Of a stretch of DNA of 64,000 bases, positions 9,718 through 19,172 are shown in pieces. Both the position numbers and the translations under genes were made by a program. Source of the stretch: an uncultured Pelagimonas sp. (GTDB taxonomy: Bacteria > Pseudomonadota > Alphaproteobacteria > Rhodobacterales > Rhodobacteraceae); NCBI GenBank assembly GCA_947499735.1, contig CANMPP010000002.1, forward strand, positions 310,001 through 374,000. The letters are read 5' to 3'. How positions within the stretch are numbered: the first letter of the stretch is position 1; every line of letters begins with the position of its first letter. A model generated the notes under the pieces. The model was not told the origin of the DNA, ran no database searches, and worked only from the letters and a program-made list of their open reading frames with translations.

Positions 9718-12700
9718 ATGACAGATCCAAAATTCATCCATTTGCGCACCCATACCGAATATTCCCTGCTGGAAGGGGCCATGCGGTTAAAGAAACTGCC
9801 CGGCCAATGTGTCGATATGGGCATGCCTGCGATTGCGGTGACGGATACGAATAACCTCTTTGCGGCGCTGGAATTTTCGGTCGGCGCGGCCGGGGCAGGG
9901 GTGCAGCCCATCATGGGTTGCCAATTGGATGTGCGGTTTGTTGATCCAGAGCCGGGTCAAAGACCGAAACCGCCGGCAGCGTTGGTGTTTTTGGCGCAGA
10001 GCGAGGCCGGGTATGAAAACCTGATGAAGCTGAACTCTTGTCTCTATATGAGGCGGGACACGGAATTGCCTCATGTCACCTTGGACGAATTGGCGCAATA
10101 TGCTGGCGATCTGATTTGTCTGTCTGGTGGGGCGGAAGGGCCGGTTGGTCAGTTGTTGCAATTGGGGCAACGCCCTGCGGCCGAGGCGCTGATGCAGCGC
10201 TTGGCGGGGATCTATCCAGATCGGCTTTATGTCGAACTGCAGCGCCATCCGGGCGAGGATGGGCAGCTGACCGAAGGCGAGAAGCTGTCAGAACGTGGTT
10301 TTATCGAAATGGCCTATGCGATGGATCTGCCATTGGTGGCCACCAATGATGTCTATTTCCCAAAGCCAGAAATGTATGAGGCCCATGACGCGATGATCTG
10401 TATCGCGGAAGGCGCCTATGTGGATCAGGCCGAAGGTCGCCGCCGTTTGACACCACAGCACTACATGAAGACCCCGCAGGAAATGGCGGTGTTGTTTGCG
10501 GATCTGCCAGAAGCGATTGAAAACACGATTGAAATCGCACAGCGCTGCGCCTTTATGGCCTATCGTCGGGATCCCATCCTTCCCAAATTTGCCGATGACG
10601 AGGTGGCCGAGCTGCGTCGTATTGCCAATGAAGGTCTGCAGTCCCGGCTGGCGGTCATCCCGCATGCGGTGACGCTTGATGAATATCAGGAACGTCTTGA
10701 TTTCGAATTGGACATTATCGAAGGGATGGGGTTCCCGGGCTATTTCTTGATCGTTGCGGATTTTATCCAATGGGCCAAGGATCACAATATCCCGGTTGGT
10801 CCCGGTCGGGGATCGGGTGCGGGCAGTCTGGTGGCCTATGCGCTGACGATCACCGACCTTGATCCGCTGCGCTATTCCCTGCTGTTTGAACGGTTCTTGA
10901 ACCCTGAACGGGTATCGATGCCCGATTTTGACATCGACTTTTGCATGGATCGCCGTGAAGAGGTGATCCGCTATGTGCAAGATAAATACGGGCATGATCG
11001 TGTGGGCCAAATCATCACCTTTGGTGCGCTTTTGTCCAAAGCGGCTGTGCGCGATATGGGGCGTGTTTTGCAAATGCCCTATGGTCAGGTGGACCGCCTG
11101 TCCAAGATGATCCCGGTGGAAGGGGTAAAACCGGTTTCCATCGAGAAGGCGTTGAAAGACGAACCGCGTCTGCGCGAAGAAGCCGAAAACGAAGAGGTCG
11201 TTGATCGCCTTTTGAAATACGGGATGCAGGTTGAAGGGCTGTTGCGTTCCGCTGGTACCCACGCGGCGGGTGTTGTGATTGCGGATCGTCCCACGGATGA
11301 ACTTGTGCCGCTTTATCGCGACCCTCGTTCCGATATGCCAGCCACCCAGTTCAATATGAAATGGGTGGAACAGGCCGGGTTGGTCAAGTTTGACTTTTTG
11401 GGTTTGAAAACCCTGACGGTCATTCAAAACGCGATGGATCTGATTTTCAAATCCGGTCGTGATCTGCATGTGGCCGAAGACGGTCGCCAGATCTATGAAC
11501 CTGCAGAAGGCGCAGAAAACCAGATCAACGCGATCCCTTTGGATGATGAGCTGACGTATAAGCTTTATTCAGCCGCAAAAACCGTCGCCGTGTTCCAGGT
11601 GGAATCCACGGGCATGATGGACGCGCTGAAGCGGATGAAGCCGACCTGTATTGAAGATATTGTTGCGCTTGTTGCTCTGTACCGTCCGGGTCCGATGGAG
11701 AACATCCCGACCTATTGCGAGGTCAAAAACGGGCTGCGCGAGATTGAATCGGTGCACCCTCTGATCGACCATATTTTGGCGGAAACCCAAGGTATTATTG
11801 TTTACCAAGAACAGGTTATGCAGATCGCGCAGGTCATGGCGGGCTATAGCCTCGGTGGCGCCGACCTGTTGCGCCGCGCGATGGGTAAAAAGATCAAAGA
11901 GGCGATGGATGCCGAGCGCCCGAAATTTGAAAAGGGTGCGGGCGAAAATGGTGTGGATGCTAAAAAGGCGTCCGAGGTTTTCGACCTTCTGGAGAAATTC
12001 GCGAACTACGGGTTTAACAAATCCCACGCGGCGGCCTATGCGGTCGTGTCCTATCAAACCGGCTGGTTGAAGGCCAACCACCCGGTTGAATTCATGGCTG
12101 GCGTCATGAACTGCGATATCCATCTAACGGATAAGCTGGCCGTGTATTTCGAAGAAGTCCGCAAAGGGCTGAAACTGGAATATATTCCGCCCTGTGTGAA
12201 CCGATCCCTGTCCACGTTCGATGTGGTTGAAGGCAAATTGGTCTATGCGCTGGGCGCGTTGAAAAACGTTGGTCTCGAGGCGATGAACCTTTTGGTTTCT
12301 GGCCGGGGCGACAAGGAATTTGCGACCCTGTTTGATTTCGCCCGCCGGGTTGATTTGAAAAAAGTTGGAAAACGTCCTTTGGAAATGCTGGCGCGGGCCG
12401 GGGCCTTTGATGTGTTGGACCGCAATCGGCGGCGTGTCTTTGACAGCTTAGATGCGCTTGTCGCTTATTCTGCGGCTGTTCAGGAGCAAAAAGCATCCAA
12501 TCAGGTCTCGCTCTTTGGCGAGGCGGGCGAAGATTTGCCAGAACCACGCCTTTCCCCTGTCAACGATTGGCTGCCTGCCGAACGTTTGAGCGAGGAATTT
12601 CGCGCGATTGGTTTTTACCTTTCCGGCCACCCGTTGGACGATTACATGCCCCCCTTGAAACGCACGGGTGTTGTTACGCTGGACGAACTGGCCGAAAAGG

Positions 12701-13218
12701 CGCGGCGGGGTCCTTTGGTGGCACAGCTGGCTGGTAGTGTAGCTGGTCGTCAGGAACGAAAATCAGCGCGGGGCAATCGGTTTGCCTTTGCCCAACTGTC
12801 CGATCCCACTGGGGCCTATGAGGTCACGATTTTCTCTGACACGCTTGAGGCCTGCCGCGAGCATTTGGAAACGGGATCCAAGGTTGTGGTCACGGTTGAG
12901 GCCACAATGGAAGCCGATCAGTTGAAATTGCTGGCGCGGTCCATTGCACCGGTGGATGTTGTTGCGGCGGGTGCGGGATCTGCTGGTTTGCGTATTTTTG
13001 TTGATGACGGGCAGGCTGTGCCGCAATTGGCATCAGTTTTAGAGCAGGCGCGCGAAAACATGCCGAGAGCGCCGCGTGGACCCATCCGCCTATGGTTGAG
13101 CGATCCAGGTTTGCCGGGCGAGGTCGAGGTCGATTTGAAGCAAGAATTCCCTGTATCTCCAGAGGTTAAGGGGGCTTTGAAATCTTTAGATGGCGTTATG
13201 GCCGTCGAAGAGTTCTAG
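9718..13218 (+). CDS. dnaE: DNA polymerase III subunit alpha
   Basis: Replicative polymerase catalytic subunit of 1166 residues, the usual length for DnaE1. The N-terminal PHP domain starts FIHLRTHTEYSLLEGAM. The catalytic palm carries PDFDIDFCMDRR (acidic metal ligands) near residue 400 and later VKFDFLGLKTL. A finger-region marker is YRPGPMENIPTY. An OB-fold follows near residue 1000 (LAGSVAGRQERKSARGNR). It is transcribed divergently from the xdh operon and appears to be its own unit. Confidence 0.97.
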   Translation: MTDPKFIHLRTHTEYSLLEGAMRLKKLPGQCVDMGMPAIAVTDTNNLFAALEFSVGAAGAGVQPIMGCQLDVRFVDPEPGQRPKPPAALVFLAQSEAGYENLMKLNSCLYMRRDTELPHVTLDELAQYAGDLICLSGGAEGPVGQLLQLGQRPAAEALMQRLAGIYPDRLYVELQRHPGEDGQLTEGEKLSERGFIEMAYAMDLPLVATNDVYFPKPEMYEAHDAMICIAEGAYVDQAEGRRRLTPQHYMKTPQEMAVLFADLPEAIENTIEIAQRCAFMAYRRDPILPKFADDEVAELRRIANEGLQSRLAVIPHAVTLDEYQERLDFELDIIEGMGFPGYFLIVADFIQWAKDHNIPVGPGRGSGAGSLVAYALTITDLDPLRYSLLFERFLNPERVSMPDFDIDFCMDRREEVIRYVQDKYGHDRVGQIITFGALLSKAAVRDMGRVLQMPYGQVDRLSKMIPVEGVKPVSIEKALKDEPRLREEAENEEVVDRLLKYGMQVEGLLRSAGTHAAGVVIADRPTDELVPLYRDPRSDMPATQFNMKWVEQAGLVKFDFLGLKTLTVIQNAMDLIFKSGRDLHVAEDGRQIYEPAEGAENQINAIPLDDELTYKLYSAAKTVAVFQVESTGMMDALKRMKPTCIEDIVALVALYRPGPMENIPTYCEVKNGLREIESVHPLIDHILAETQGIIVYQEQVMQIAQVMAGYSLGGADLLRRAMGKKIKEAMDAERPKFEKGAGENGVDAKKASEVFDLLEKFANYGFNKSHAAAYAVVSYQTGWLKANHPVEFMAGVMNCDIHLTDKLAVYFEEVRKGLKLEYIPPCVNRSLSTFDVVEGKLVYALGALKNVGLEAMNLLVSGRGDKEFATLFDFARRVDLKKVGKRPLEMLARAGAFDVLDRNRRRVFDSLDALVAYSAAVQEQKASNQVSLFGEAGEDLPEPRLSPVNDWLPAERLSEEFRAIGFYLSGHPLDDYMPPLKRTGVVTLDELAEKARRGPLVAQLAGSVAGRQERKSARGNRFAFAQLSDPTGAYEVTIFSDTLEACREHLETGSKVVVTVEATMEADQLKLLARSIAPVDVVAAGAGSAGLRIFVDDGQAVPQLASVLEQARENMPRAPRGPIRLWLSDPGLPGEVEVDLKQEFPVSPEVKGALKSLDGVMAVEEF

Positions 13219-13310
13219 AAATGTGTCAGGTTAAGTGACGTTCGGACGCGCTGGACGGATTGAATATGACGGTTTAGGCATAAGTTCTGTTAGGATCCAA
13301 CGGAGCATCT

Positions 13311-13979
13311 ATGCGACGCCCCATTTTCGCAATTCTTGGTTTCTGTGCGTTGACCGCCTGTCTTGGAAACGGTGCAACTGTGCCGTCTTTAGGGGTGGCA
13401 GGCGTTGATCAGGAAGCGGGAGACGTAGAAACGTCCCAACGAAACCTGTTTGCGCGCATACCTCAGCCATCAGGCGTAAGCACAGCAGATGCATCTAAGC
13501 CCGGTGATCCTGATTATCGAAAAGTATCCTTCGGGACCACTTTGCCATTTGGTGAAATCGCACGCCTATGTGACACGCCGGCGCGTAAGTTAGGCAATAA
13601 AATCGATGCCGCTGGCGGTTTTGCTCTGATCGATAGCAAAGCCGGGGCGACAATGTCGCGGTCTTTGTATCTGGATGGGTTCAGCGATGGGTGTGTGCGT
13701 CAGTTCACAGGTGCTTTGGCGGTTCTTTCAGACCCATCAACACATGAAAGCATGCATTACGGGCCTGCCGGGGCAACCTTGTCTGCGACATCCGTCACAG
13801 GTGCCTATGAACGCGTAAAATCGCGGATCTGTCGCGTCGCAAAAGGCAAGCCCTGCGGGAGAAGCATCAGCCGTCTCGATAAGAACACCACCTTTGTCAC
13901 CGTCTATCAGCAATTTGGGGGGGGCACATGGGTGACGATGCTGGTCCATGACGGCAAGTTAGTGGCTGTCGAAAACTAA
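13311..13979 (+). CDS. Putative lipoprotein of unknown function
   Basis: A 222-residue exported protein. The first 17 residues are a lipoprotein signal ending in the lipobox LTAC, so Cys17 is the likely lipid-modified residue. A ribosome binding site (CGGAG) precedes the ATG. The mature part contains a conserved-looking LCDTPARKLGNKIDAAGGF segment and a SLYLDGFSDGCVRQFTGAL segment with one further cysteine. I do not recognise a named family; it resembles hypothetical proteins of Rhodobacterales. It converges with the gene at 13993-14448, 13 bp away. Confidence 0.75.
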   Translation: MRRPIFAILGFCALTACLGNGATVPSLGVAGVDQEAGDVETSQRNLFARIPQPSGVSTADASKPGDPDYRKVSFGTTLPFGEIARLCDTPARKLGNKIDAAGGFALIDSKAGATMSRSLYLDGFSDGCVRQFTGALAVLSDPSTHESMHYGPAGATLSATSVTGAYERVKSRICRVAKGKPCGRSISRLDKNTTFVTVYQQFGGGTWVTMLVHDGKLVAVEN

Positions 13980-13992
13980 CAATCCGGCTGTG

Positions 13993-14448
13993 TTAAGATC
14001 CAGATTGTATTGCTTCTAATTTTTTACGCCATTTCGGCTTTTTCAAATCGCGCGCCAGCTCTTTGGCAACTTTGCAGTGGCTATCCCCCGCGCCGCGTTC
14101 AGCACAACGTTGTTGAAAGTACGGATAGGCGCGAATTGGGTCATAGCCTTTGTAGCTTTTGTTCGCGTAAATTCGATTTGTGCTGCCGCATGCCCCGGTG
14201 TCCCCCAAATCACAGCCGCGCTGATAATAGGCTAGGGACGTCTCTAGATTATATCGAACGCCAGCTTTGCGCGCATCGTCTTTACTGCGATAAACGCGGC
14301 CGAGGGCTTGGCAAGAGTTCCCGTTTCCTGAGCTACATTCTTGTTGCAAGCGAGGCATGTCTGACTTGCTGACTGGTTTGGAATGTGCATTCGCGGTTAG
14401 AGGAAGGATGAGAGTTAATGTGATGATAGTGGCTTTAAACATGTTCAT
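13993..14448 (-). CDS. Small secreted protein with Sel1/Hcp-like cysteine repeats
   Basis: A 151-residue protein with a clear signal peptide (residues 1 to about 22, ending TANA). The mature part has paired cysteines in the pattern of short helical Sel1-like/cysteine-rich Hcp repeats: CSSGNGNSC, CDLGDTGAC and CAERGAGDSHC, each following a predicted helix pair (for example SLAYYQRG, YPYFQQRC). Such repeats mediate protein-protein contacts in the periplasm. The C-terminus is lysine-rich. The gene and its AT-rich upstream region are lower in GC than the neighbours. No function can be given beyond the fold. Confidence 0.7.
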   Translation of the reverse strand: MNMFKATIITLTLILPLTANAHSKPVSKSDMPRLQQECSSGNGNSCQALGRVYRSKDDARKAGVRYNLETSLAYYQRGCDLGDTGACGSTNRIYANKSYKGYDPIRAYPYFQQRCAERGAGDSHCKVAKELARDLKKPKWRKKLEAIQSGS

Positions 14449-14597
14449 TTGTTACCATATTTTATAAAATTATTTCAAATAATTCACATTACTTTGGTGC
14501 TGTCAATATGCTGCCTTAGAGCAAGACACTATGAAATCTCCGCCTTTCTACGGGGCGGATCTGAAAACGCGCGTGATTTGAGCGTTTGTTATGTGAC

Positions 14598-14795
14598 TTA
14601 GTAATGCGGGGGGCGTTCGTCGGCGAACACGGCGCCACCGGATCCTTCGGATTGACGGGCGGCTTCGGCCTTTGCCAGCAACTCCACAAGGCGTGTCAGT
14701 CGCAGAATTTCCTTATCCTGCGTGGCTACGGTATCTGACAAATCGTCAACCATGCGTTCTAGATGCGCGATGCGTTCTTCGGTTTCCTGTGACAT
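14598..14795 (-). CDS. slyX: SlyX family protein
   Basis: A 65-residue protein of the SlyX family, whose role is unknown. The body is a short coiled coil with heptad hydrophobics (ERIAHLERMVDDLSDTVATQ, then EILRLTRLVELLAK). It ends in the family's characteristic proline-rich tail with the terminal residues RPPHY. It stands divergent to pheS with about 140 bp between. Confidence 0.88.
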   Translation of the reverse strand: MSQETEERIAHLERMVDDLSDTVATQDKEILRLTRLVELLAKAEAARQSEGSGGAVFADERPPHY

Positions 14796-14937
14796 GGGCC
14801 CTGCCTAGTCGCGAATGACCTGTGTTTCAATTGCGTATTTTGACAAAGATAGCGGGCAAAGCACATAAGGGCATAAATGATGGTGCCTCAAAGCTTGTCA
14901 TTTCGGCTTTAGCTTTGTAGCAGGGGGGCGTCATAAG

Positions 14938-16020
14938 ATGAGGCCGACCATGGAAGACCTGCGCAATAAGTATATCGAAGCCATCGCAAACGCTGCTGAC
15001 GAAGCCGCGCTTGAGGATCTGCGCCTGCAGGCTGTTGGCAAAAAGGGCGAGGTCAGCCTGAAAATGCGCGAACTGGGTAAGATGACCCCAGAAGAACGCC
15101 AAGTGGCCGGTCCCGCGCTGAATGCGTTGAAGGATGAAATCAACGCTGCGCTGAACGCCAAAAAGGCCGCTCTGGCGGATGCGGCGCTGGATGCGCGTTT
15201 GAAAACCGAATGGTTGGATGTCACACTGCCTGTGCGCGAACAACGTCGCGGTACGATCCACCCGATTTCTCAGGTCTGGGAAGAGGTCACAGCGATCTTT
15301 GCGGATATGGGGTTTTCCGTGGCCGAAGGTCCTCAGGTTGAAGATGACTGGTATAACTTTGATGCGTTGAATATTCCGTCCCACCACCCGGCACGGGCGG
15401 AAATGGACACATTCTATATGCATCGTGAAGAGGGCGATAACCGTCCGCCGCATGTGCTGCGCACCCACACATCTCCGGTGCAAATCCGCACGATGCAGGA
15501 AAAGGGCGCGCCTGTGCGCTTTATTTGCCCGGGCCGTGTGTATCGCGCCGATTACGACCAGACCCACACGCCGATGTTCCATCAGGTGGAAGGTATGGCG
15601 ATCGGCAAAGACATTTCGATGGCCAACCTGAAATGGGTGCTAGAGGAATTTTTCTCGGCCTATTTCGGCACATCTGTCAAAACCCGTTTCCGCGCGTCCC
15701 ATTTCCCTTTCACCGAACCATCGGCTGAGGTGGACATTCAATGTTCTTGGGAAGGCGGTACCGTCAAAGTTGGCGAAGGTGACGGATGGCTAGAGGTTCT
15801 GGGATCCGGCATGATCCACCCAAAAGTTCTGCAAGCTGGCGGAATTGATCCAGAAGAATGGCAGGGCTTTGCCTTTGGCATGGGAATCGACCGGATTGCG
15901 ATGCTGAAATACGGCATTCCCGATCTGCGCGCCTTCTTTGACAGCGACCTGCGCTGGTTGAAGCACTATGGCTTTGCGCCCCTCGACGTGCCGACACTGC
16001 ATGGTGGTTTGTCTCGATAG
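14938..16020 (+). CDS. pheS: Phenylalanine--tRNA ligase alpha subunit
   Basis: Alpha chain (360 residues) of the class II Phe-tRNA synthetase, forming an alpha2-beta2 enzyme with PheT. The N-terminal coiled coil is residues 1-90. Class II motifs follow: [10 protein letters not shown], then [14 protein letters not shown] (motif 2 region), and [16 protein letters not shown] near the C-terminus (motif 3). Two starts are possible: ATG 14938 has an AGGGGGG box 9 nt upstream, while ATG 14950 (MEDLRNKY) matches the usual family N-terminus and has GAGG 6 nt upstream. The gene ends in its own terminator. Confidence 0.96.
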   Translation: MRPTMEDLRNKYIEAIANAADEAALEDLRLQAVGKKGEVSLKMRELGKMTPEERQVAGPALNALKDEINAALNAKKAALADAALDARLKTEWLDVTLPVREQRRGTIHPISQVWEEVTAIFADMGFSVAEGPQVEDDWYNFDALNIPSHHPARAEMDTFYMHREEGDNRPPHVLRTHTSPVQIRTMQEKGAPVRFICPGRVYRADYDQTHTPMFHQVEGMAIGKDISMANLKWVLEEFFSAYFGTSVKTRFRASHFPFTEPSAEVDIQCSWEGGTVKVGEGDGWLEVLGSGMIHPKVLQAGGIDPEEWQGFAFGMGIDRIAMLKYGIPDLRAFFDSDLRWLKHYGFAPLDVPTLHGGLSR

Positions 16021-16053
16021 TATTTTTACTGAATAAAGTCAGTAAACTAACGT

Positions 16054-16087
16054 ATCCCGTTCCATATTCTTGGAGCGGGATTTTTTG
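16054..16087 (+). terminator. Rho-independent terminator of pheS
   Basis: Ten-base arms ATCCCGTTCC (16054-16063) and GGAGCGGGAT (16072-16081) pair with a single G-U, with an 8-nt loop, and run directly into six Ts. It lies 34 bp after the pheS stop and separates pheS from the downstream small gene and pheT. Confidence 0.85.
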
Positions 16088-16149
16088 TTGTGCACAAAGT
16101 GATTTTTTTTCGTTGTTTTACGCGTTTCTCATAAAAGCTTCATTGAACA

Positions 16150-16165
16150 TTAGCACCCCGTTAAC
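16150..16165 (+). promoter_or_regulatory. Candidate CtrA-binding site
   Basis: The sequence TTAG-N7-TTAAC (16150-16165) matches the alphaproteobacterial CtrA consensus TTAA-N7-TTAAC with one mismatch. The right half continues as TTAACCAT, the commonest half-site form. It lies about 95 bp upstream of the start of the 86-residue gene, in the only sizeable non-coding stretch between pheS and that gene. This is a motif match only. Confidence 0.4.
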
Positions 16166-16259
16166 CATCCTTAGTTTATTATGACATCAAGGAATCGGGT
16201 ATAGGTTGTACTGCGCAACCTCCCTACCACAAGGTTTTGGTTAACAATTGGGGATAGAT

Positions 16260-16520
16260 ATGCTGCAGTCTTTTAACGACAAAATGGGCGAACCTTGGCA
16301 AGTGCTTTGGCGTGTGCCGGATCCGGTGGATCTGCTGCGCGAAGGGTTTGGCGTGACGGATTTGCGCCCAAAAAACACACGTACCAGCTTTGACGATCCG
16401 GAATTTCCCGCCGCGACTGTCAATTTGGATGTGTACGAAGGTCAGGGTGCTGATGGTCCGGCGACCGTTGCAATGGGTGAAGTGTCTCCTGGCGCGTTTG
16501 CCGTGGCGGTTCGCCAGTAA
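16260..16520 (+). CDS. Small conserved-looking protein of unknown function between pheS and pheT
   Basis: An 86-residue soluble protein, no signal peptide and no cysteine. A TTG-started version from 16248 is possible, but the ATG at 16260 has a GGGGA box 5 nt upstream and is preferred. Composition is ordinary coding: tryptophans in EPWQVLWRVPDPVDLL, then a acidic central part, ending VSPGAFAVAVRQ. It has its own upstream CtrA-like motif and its own terminator, so it is probably a separate transcription unit rather than part of a pheST operon. I do not recognise the family. Confidence 0.7.
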   Translation: MLQSFNDKMGEPWQVLWRVPDPVDLLREGFGVTDLRPKNTRTSFDDPEFPAATVNLDVYEGQGADGPATVAMGEVSPGAFAVAVRQ

Positions 16521-16556
16521 ACTTTAACACCCGGGGATACTTTATAAAGCGGAACA

Positions 16557-16588
16557 GGGCGTGCCAATTGGCGCGCCCTTTATTGTTT
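16557..16588 (+). terminator. Terminator after the 86-residue gene
   Basis: GGGCGTGCC (16557-16565) pairs with GGCGCGCCC (16570-16578), one G-U pair, loop AATT, followed by TTTATTGTTT. Because this hairpin lies inside the 5' extension of the pheT frame, it argues against the GTG start at 16561. Confidence 0.75.
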
Positions 16589-16677
16589 CAAACGAGAACA
16601 CGCCAATCCCCCTTTCCCATAACCGTCTGATCCGTTATGAGCATCGCGATACCCAAATTAGACGGGACGAGACGCGC

Positions 16678-19077
16678 ATGAAATTCACCATCTCCTGGCT
16701 CAAGGAACACTTGGACACCACCGCATCTGTTGATGAGATCACAGAGGCCCTGACCGATCTTGGTCTGGAAGTGGAAGAGGTGGTTAACCCCGCCGACGCG
16801 CTAAAATCCTTTACCATCGCAAAAGTTCTCGAAGCAGAACAGCACCCGGACGCGGATCGGTTGCGTGTGTGTAAAGTTGACACCAATGAAGGTGAAAAGC
16901 AGATCGTTTGTGGCGCGCCCAATGCGCGGGCCGGCATTACTGTTGTTCTGTGTAAACCGGGTGACTATGTGCCGGGTCTTGATATCACGCTGTCCGTTGG
17001 CAACATTCGTGGCGTTGAAAGCCACGGTATGATGGCATCGTGGCGCGAACTGGAATTGGGCGAAGATCACGATGGTATCGTCGAACTGCCCTCAGGCGCT
17101 GTTGGCGATAAGCTGGTGGATTGGCTGGCGGAGAATGATCCGTCCAAAGTGGATCCGGTGATCGAGATTGCGATCACACCAAACCGTCCAGACGCGTTGG
17201 GCGTTCATGGCATTGCGCGCGATTTGGCAGCGCGCGGTCTGGGCACGTTGAAACCTTTGCAGCACACGCATATCGAAGGTAAATTTTCCTGCCCAATCGG
17301 TGTCAGCATTGATGACGATGCAAAGACAGATGGCTGTTTTGCCTTTGCTGGCCGTCTGATCAAAGGCGTGAAAAATGGTCCCAGCCCACAATGGCTGCAA
17401 GACCAGCTGGTCGCGATTGGCTTGCGCCCGATTTCGGCGCTGGTCGATATCACGAATTTCTTCACATATGACCGTAACCGTCCGCTGCACGTGTTTGATG
17501 CGGCAAAAGTTTCTGGCGACCTGCGCGTACATCGCGCAGAAGCAGGCAGCAGCTTGGTTGGTTTGGATGAAAAGACCTACACTTTCCCAGGCGGTCAGGT
17601 TGTGATTTCTGATGACAATGGCGTCGAAAGCATCGGTGGCGTCATGGGCGGCCTGTCCACCGGATGTACGGATGACACCGTCGATGTCTTCCTTGAAGCG
17701 GCCTATTGGGATCATATCCAGATCGCGATGACGGGACGTGCGTTGAAAATCAATTCTGATGCGCGCTATCGCAATGAGCGCGGTATTGATCCGGCCTATA
17801 ACCGTCAGGCGTTGGATGATGCCACGCAGATGATCATGGATCTTTGTGGTGGTGAACCTTCTGAGGCCGTGGTTGTTGGCAATGTTCCAGATGTGTCGCG
17901 GGCTTATAAATTGGATGCAGAACGTGTTGTGTCCTTGGTCGGTATGGATATCCCCGAGTCGACGCAACGCCAGACATTGACGGCGCTGGGGTTCAAGATG
18001 GAAGGCGGCATGGCGCAGGTGCCATCATGGCGTCCTGACGTTCAGGGCAGCGCCGATTTGGTGGAAGAAGTCGCGCGTATCGCGTCTCTGACCAAGCTGG
18101 AAGGCAAACCCATGCCGCGTATGCAGGCTGGCGTGCCGGGTCAGATCCTCAGCCCGTTGCAAAAACGCGAACAGATCGCGCGTAGAACTGCGGCGGCGCT
18201 AGGCTATAACGAATGTGTCACCTACAGCTTTATCGATGAAAAATCGGCGAAACTGTTTGATGGCGGCGATAATGCCCGCAAACTGGCCAACCCGATCAGT
18301 CAAGAGATGAGCCATATGCGCCCGGCGCTTTTGCCCGGTCTGTTGCAGGCGGCGGCCCGCAATCAGGCGCGCGGCGTGTCCGAGCTGGCGCTGTTTGAAA
18401 TCGGCGCTGCTTTCGATGGTGGCGAACCGGGTGAACAGCATATGCAAATTTCAGGGCTGTTGGTTGGTAAAACTGGTCCAAAAGACGTGCATGGCGCGTC
18501 CCGTGATGTGGATGTGTTTGACGCAAAAGCAGATGCCGAAGCTGTTCTGTCCGCCATTGGCGCGCCAGCCAAGGTACAGATCCTGCGCGGCGTACAGGAT
18601 TGGTGGCATCCGGGTCGCTCTGGCAAAATCTGTTTGGGGCCGAAAAAGGTTCTGGGGGTCTTTGGTGAAATTCATCCCAAAACCCTGTCTGAAATGGGTG
18701 TAAAAGGTCCGGCAGTTGGCTTTACAATCTGGCCTGCCGAAGTGCCACTGCCACGCAAAACTGGCGCATCCCGTGGTGCGTTGACGATTTCCGACCTGCA
18801 AGCGGTTGAACGCGATTTTGCCTTTGTGGTGGACGCAAATGTTGAGGCGCTGACATTGGTCAATGCCGCGGCTGGGGCAGATAAAGCCCTGATCACGGAT
18901 GTGCGCGTCTTTGACGAATTCATCGGCGGATCCTTGGGTGAGGGCAAAAAATCCCTCGCCATCACCGTGCGTCTGCAACCAACAGACAAAACGCTGAAGG
19001 AAAAGGATATCGAAGCTGTCGCAACCAAGATCGTTGAAAAAGTGGCCAAGGCGACAGGCGGCGAATTGCGGGGCTAA
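16678..19077 (+). CDS. pheT: Phenylalanine--tRNA ligase beta subunit
   Basis: Beta chain of Phe-tRNA synthetase, 799 residues from ATG 16678, which gives the standard N-terminus MKFTISWLKEHLDTTASVDE. The frame is open upstream to a GTG at 16561, but that extension covers a terminator and has no homologous look. Domains in order: N-terminal EMAP-like tRNA-binding domain (about 40-150, with CGAPNARAG), B3/B4 editing domain (with VDITNFFTYDRNRPLHVFDA), B5 domain, catalytic-like core, and the C-terminal ferredoxin-fold anticodon-binding domain (ERDFAFVVDAN to SLAITVRLQPTDKTL). It is separated from pheS by a small gene and two terminators. Confidence 0.96.
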   Translation: MKFTISWLKEHLDTTASVDEITEALTDLGLEVEEVVNPADALKSFTIAKVLEAEQHPDADRLRVCKVDTNEGEKQIVCGAPNARAGITVVLCKPGDYVPGLDITLSVGNIRGVESHGMMASWRELELGEDHDGIVELPSGAVGDKLVDWLAENDPSKVDPVIEIAITPNRPDALGVHGIARDLAARGLGTLKPLQHTHIEGKFSCPIGVSIDDDAKTDGCFAFAGRLIKGVKNGPSPQWLQDQLVAIGLRPISALVDITNFFTYDRNRPLHVFDAAKVSGDLRVHRAEAGSSLVGLDEKTYTFPGGQVVISDDNGVESIGGVMGGLSTGCTDDTVDVFLEAAYWDHIQIAMTGRALKINSDARYRNERGIDPAYNRQALDDATQMIMDLCGGEPSEAVVVGNVPDVSRAYKLDAERVVSLVGMDIPESTQRQTLTALGFKMEGGMAQVPSWRPDVQGSADLVEEVARIASLTKLEGKPMPRMQAGVPGQILSPLQKREQIARRTAAALGYNECVTYSFIDEKSAKLFDGGDNARKLANPISQEMSHMRPALLPGLLQAAARNQARGVSELALFEIGAAFDGGEPGEQHMQISGLLVGKTGPKDVHGASRDVDVFDAKADAEAVLSAIGAPAKVQILRGVQDWWHPGRSGKICLGPKKVLGVFGEIHPKTLSEMGVKGPAVGFTIWPAEVPLPRKTGASRGALTISDLQAVERDFAFVVDANVEALTLVNAAAGADKALITDVRVFDEFIGGSLGEGKKSLAITVRLQPTDKTLKEKDIEAVATKIVEKVAKATGGELRG

Positions 19078-19125
19078 AGGGGGATGGTCTGATTTGGCAG
19101 ATCATAATCTTTTGTTTTATACAGA

Positions 19126-19160
19126 ACGCGCGGCACAGGAATGTGGCGCGCGTTTCTTTT
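19126..19160 (+). terminator. Terminator of pheT
   Basis: ACGCGCG (19126-19132) pairs with CGCGCGT (19147-19153), with an inner CACA/TGTG pairing and a GGAA loop, followed by TTTCTTTT. It lies 49 bp after the pheT stop and overlaps a GTG at 19143, which supports the later start of the next gene. Confidence 0.8.
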
Positions 19161-19172
19161 CGGGAATTTCCC

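Noticed and set aside
10288-11469. 393-residue open frame on the minus strand opposite dnaE.
   Set aside because: It is a shadow of the dnaE reading frame; no family-like sequence, while the plus strand encodes canonical DnaE motifs.
14827-15582. 251-residue minus-strand frame opposite pheS.
   Set aside because: Shadow frame with His/Arg/Phe-rich composition typical of the antisense of a real gene.
16561-16677. In-frame 39-residue extension of PheT from a GTG.
   Set aside because: It overlaps a terminator hairpin, and the standard PheT N-terminus begins at 16678.
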